Shown one piece after another: positions 63,398-64,000 of a stretch of 64,000 nucleotides of DNA. A program made the position numbers and the translations under genes. The notes under the pieces are model-generated. The model was not told the DNA's origin. It made no database searches and worked only from the letters and a program-made list of their open reading frames with translations. This stretch comes from Rhodospirillales bacterium (lineage in GTDB: Bacteria; Pseudomonadota; Alphaproteobacteria; Rhodospirillales; Shumkoniaceae): positions 167,089 through 231,088 of the forward strand of contig JAHDSF010000004.1 in assembly GCA_018432935.1 (NCBI GenBank), given 5' to 3'. Positions within the stretch are counted from its first letter, which is position 1, and each line of letters opens with the position of its first letter.

Positions 63398-63846
63398 CCC
63401 CGCTCTACACGATCGGCTATGAGGGCTGCGAAGCGGCAGCCGTGATCGCCGAGTTGCAGCGGGCTGGCGTCGAGCGCGTGCTCGACGTCCGTGCGGTGCC
63501 TCTCAGCCGCAAGAAGGGTTTCTCGAAGAACCAGCTCGCCCGCGCGCTCGGCGAGGCCGGCATCGTCTACGAGGGGCTGACCGGACTCGGCACGCCGAAG
63601 GCGGGCCGCGACGCCAACCGCTCCGGCGATCTCGAGACCTTCGAGCGTATCTTCGAGCGCCACATGACGACCGACGCCGCCCAGCGCGACCTCGCCCGCG
63701 CGATCGCCCTTTCCGAGGAAGCCGTCTGCTGTCTTTTGTGCTACGAGGCCGACCCGATGCGCTGCCACCGCACGATCGTCGCCCGCCTCATGCGCGAACG
63801 GAGCGGACAACAGGTTATCCACCTGCGGGCCGAGGCCGCTGGATAG
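63394..63846 (+). CDS. DUF488 family protein
   Basis: The 150-residue protein starts MTPLYTIGYEG and has VERVLDVRAVPLSRKKGFSK and LLCYEADPMRCHRTIVARL, the conserved features of DUF488. The Cys/His-rich signature C-Y-E-x5-CHR is complete. The function is unknown in general. Its coupling to a DUF4383 gene is not something I can link to a role. The last codons include a DnaA-box-like 9-mer. Confidence 0.85.
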   Translation: MTPLYTIGYEGCEAAAVIAELQRAGVERVLDVRAVPLSRKKGFSKNQLARALGEAGIVYEGLTGLGTPKAGRDANRSGDLETFERIFERHMTTDAAQRDLARAIALSEEAVCCLLCYEADPMRCHRTIVARLMRERSGQQVIHLRAEAAG

Positions 63847-63862
63847 GCGGATTGAGCTCGCC

Positions 63863-63915
63863 TGTAGCGAGCGCGTCAAGTTGACCGGTTTTTGTAGCGC
63901 ATCAATTGACCGCTT
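63863..63915. repeat. Two imperfect direct repeats with TCAA-TTGA palindromes
   Basis: TGTAGCG is followed by TCAAGTTGACCGGTT (63863-63890) and again TGTAGCG by TCAATTGACCGCTT (63893-63915). Each copy contains a TCAA-TTGA inverted repeat. They lie just after the DUF488 gene and could be binding sites. Confidence 0.45.
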
Positions 63916-63928
63916 CTGTGGTGGTTGC

Positions 63929-63961
63929 GGCTGTGGGTAAGCCGGAGGCTTATCCACAGCC
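63929..63961. terminator. Hairpin of two DnaA-box-like 9-mers
   Basis: GGCTGTGGGTAAGCC pairs with GGCTTATCCACAGCC (one G-T wobble) around GGA. The right arm has TTATCCACA (63950-63958), a perfect consensus DnaA box, and the left arm has the near-match TTACCCACA on the other strand. No U-tract is present. It lies between convergent genes, so it may simply be a terminator. Confidence 0.45.
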
Positions 63962-63982
63962 GTTGCCGGTCGCCGAAGCGGC

Positions 63983-64000
63983 TCAGGCGGCCAGGGCATG
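63983..64000 (-). CDS. Possible C-terminus of a gene entering from the right
   Basis: On the minus strand the window edge reads HALAA then TGA. This would be the last five residues of a gene convergent with DUF488. The fragment is too short to test, so it is only a suggestion. Confidence 0.25.
   Translation of the reverse strand, partial: HALAA

Noticed and set aside
63310..63999. A 229-codon minus frame at the right edge
   Set aside because: It covers DUF488 and DUF4383 coding on the other strand and has no motif.

Overview
The window is GC-rich DNA from an alphaproteobacterium, most likely of the Rhodospirillales or a related environmental group. Pointers are the complete aapJQMP amino-acid importer, a DUF1465-like protein, ECF-sigma/PRC-barrel/glycine-zipper stress genes, heavy GC-biased codon use, and dispersed repeats of the CGTCAYYCCGGCGAAAGCCGGRRTCCAG type. 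It looks like ordinary chromosome: no phage, insertion sequence, CRISPR array or plasmid genes were seen, and there is one tRNA (Leu-CAA). The species assignment is inference. Layout, left to right. 1-3.3 kb: cytochrome bd oxidase operon (cydP-like, cydA, cydB, cydX). 3.6-9.7 kb: potassium signalling and transport, with kdpDE lacking kdpFABC, a secreted nuclease and trkH. 9.8-16.7 kb: a four-PAS histidine kinase facing the aapJQMP operon, then tRNA-Leu. 17.1-21.8 kb: DUF4212/sodium:solute symporter followed by a cNMP-CBS-nucleotidyltransferase regulator and a DnaQ-like exonuclease. 21.8-23.5 kb: membrane proteins including DedA-type and DsbB. 23.6-28.7 kb: a compact catabolic-looking operon (TIM-barrel epimerase, XRE-cupin regulator, Asp/Glu-racemase-like enzyme, transketolase in two halves) divergent from a LacI regulator, with clear candidate operators between them. 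28.7-40.3 kb: adenylate cyclase, a dispersed three-part amine/opine-type oxidase (ferredoxin, FAD/BFD and DAAO subunits), a flavodiiron protein, zinc alcohol dehydrogenase, NikR, a PAS histidine kinase and a DUF1465-like protein. 40.4-42.7 kb: GH13 alpha-glucosidase and an unknown protein. 42.9-47.2 kb: an envelope/stress island (two lipoproteins, ECF sigma, PRC-barrel, anti-sigma). 47.3-49.6 kb: ergothioneine genes egtB-egtD. 49.7-55.2 kb: oxidoreductases, rlmJ, methyltransferase, and a membrane protein split in two. 55.2-58.8 kb: three-subunit membrane FAD sugar/alcohol dehydrogenase. 59.1-61.7 kb: clpB with a candidate heat-shock promoter. 61.9-64 kb: three DUF4383-type membrane genes (one degenerate), DUF488, and repeats with DnaA-box-like 9-mers at the edge. 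How the parts may work together: the bd oxidase, flavodiiron protein, ergothioneine enzymes, OYE reductase, ClpB and sigma/anti-sigma pair suggest a cell equipped for low-oxygen and oxidative stress. The Aap importer, symporter, membrane dehydrogenase, GH13 enzyme and LacI operon show a broad diet of amino acids and sugars. The best candidates for undescribed biology are the LacI-controlled operon, whose racemase-like enzyme lacks its second catalytic cysteine, and the symporter-nucleotidyltransferase-exonuclease module, whose symporter carries an EF-hand-like loop.
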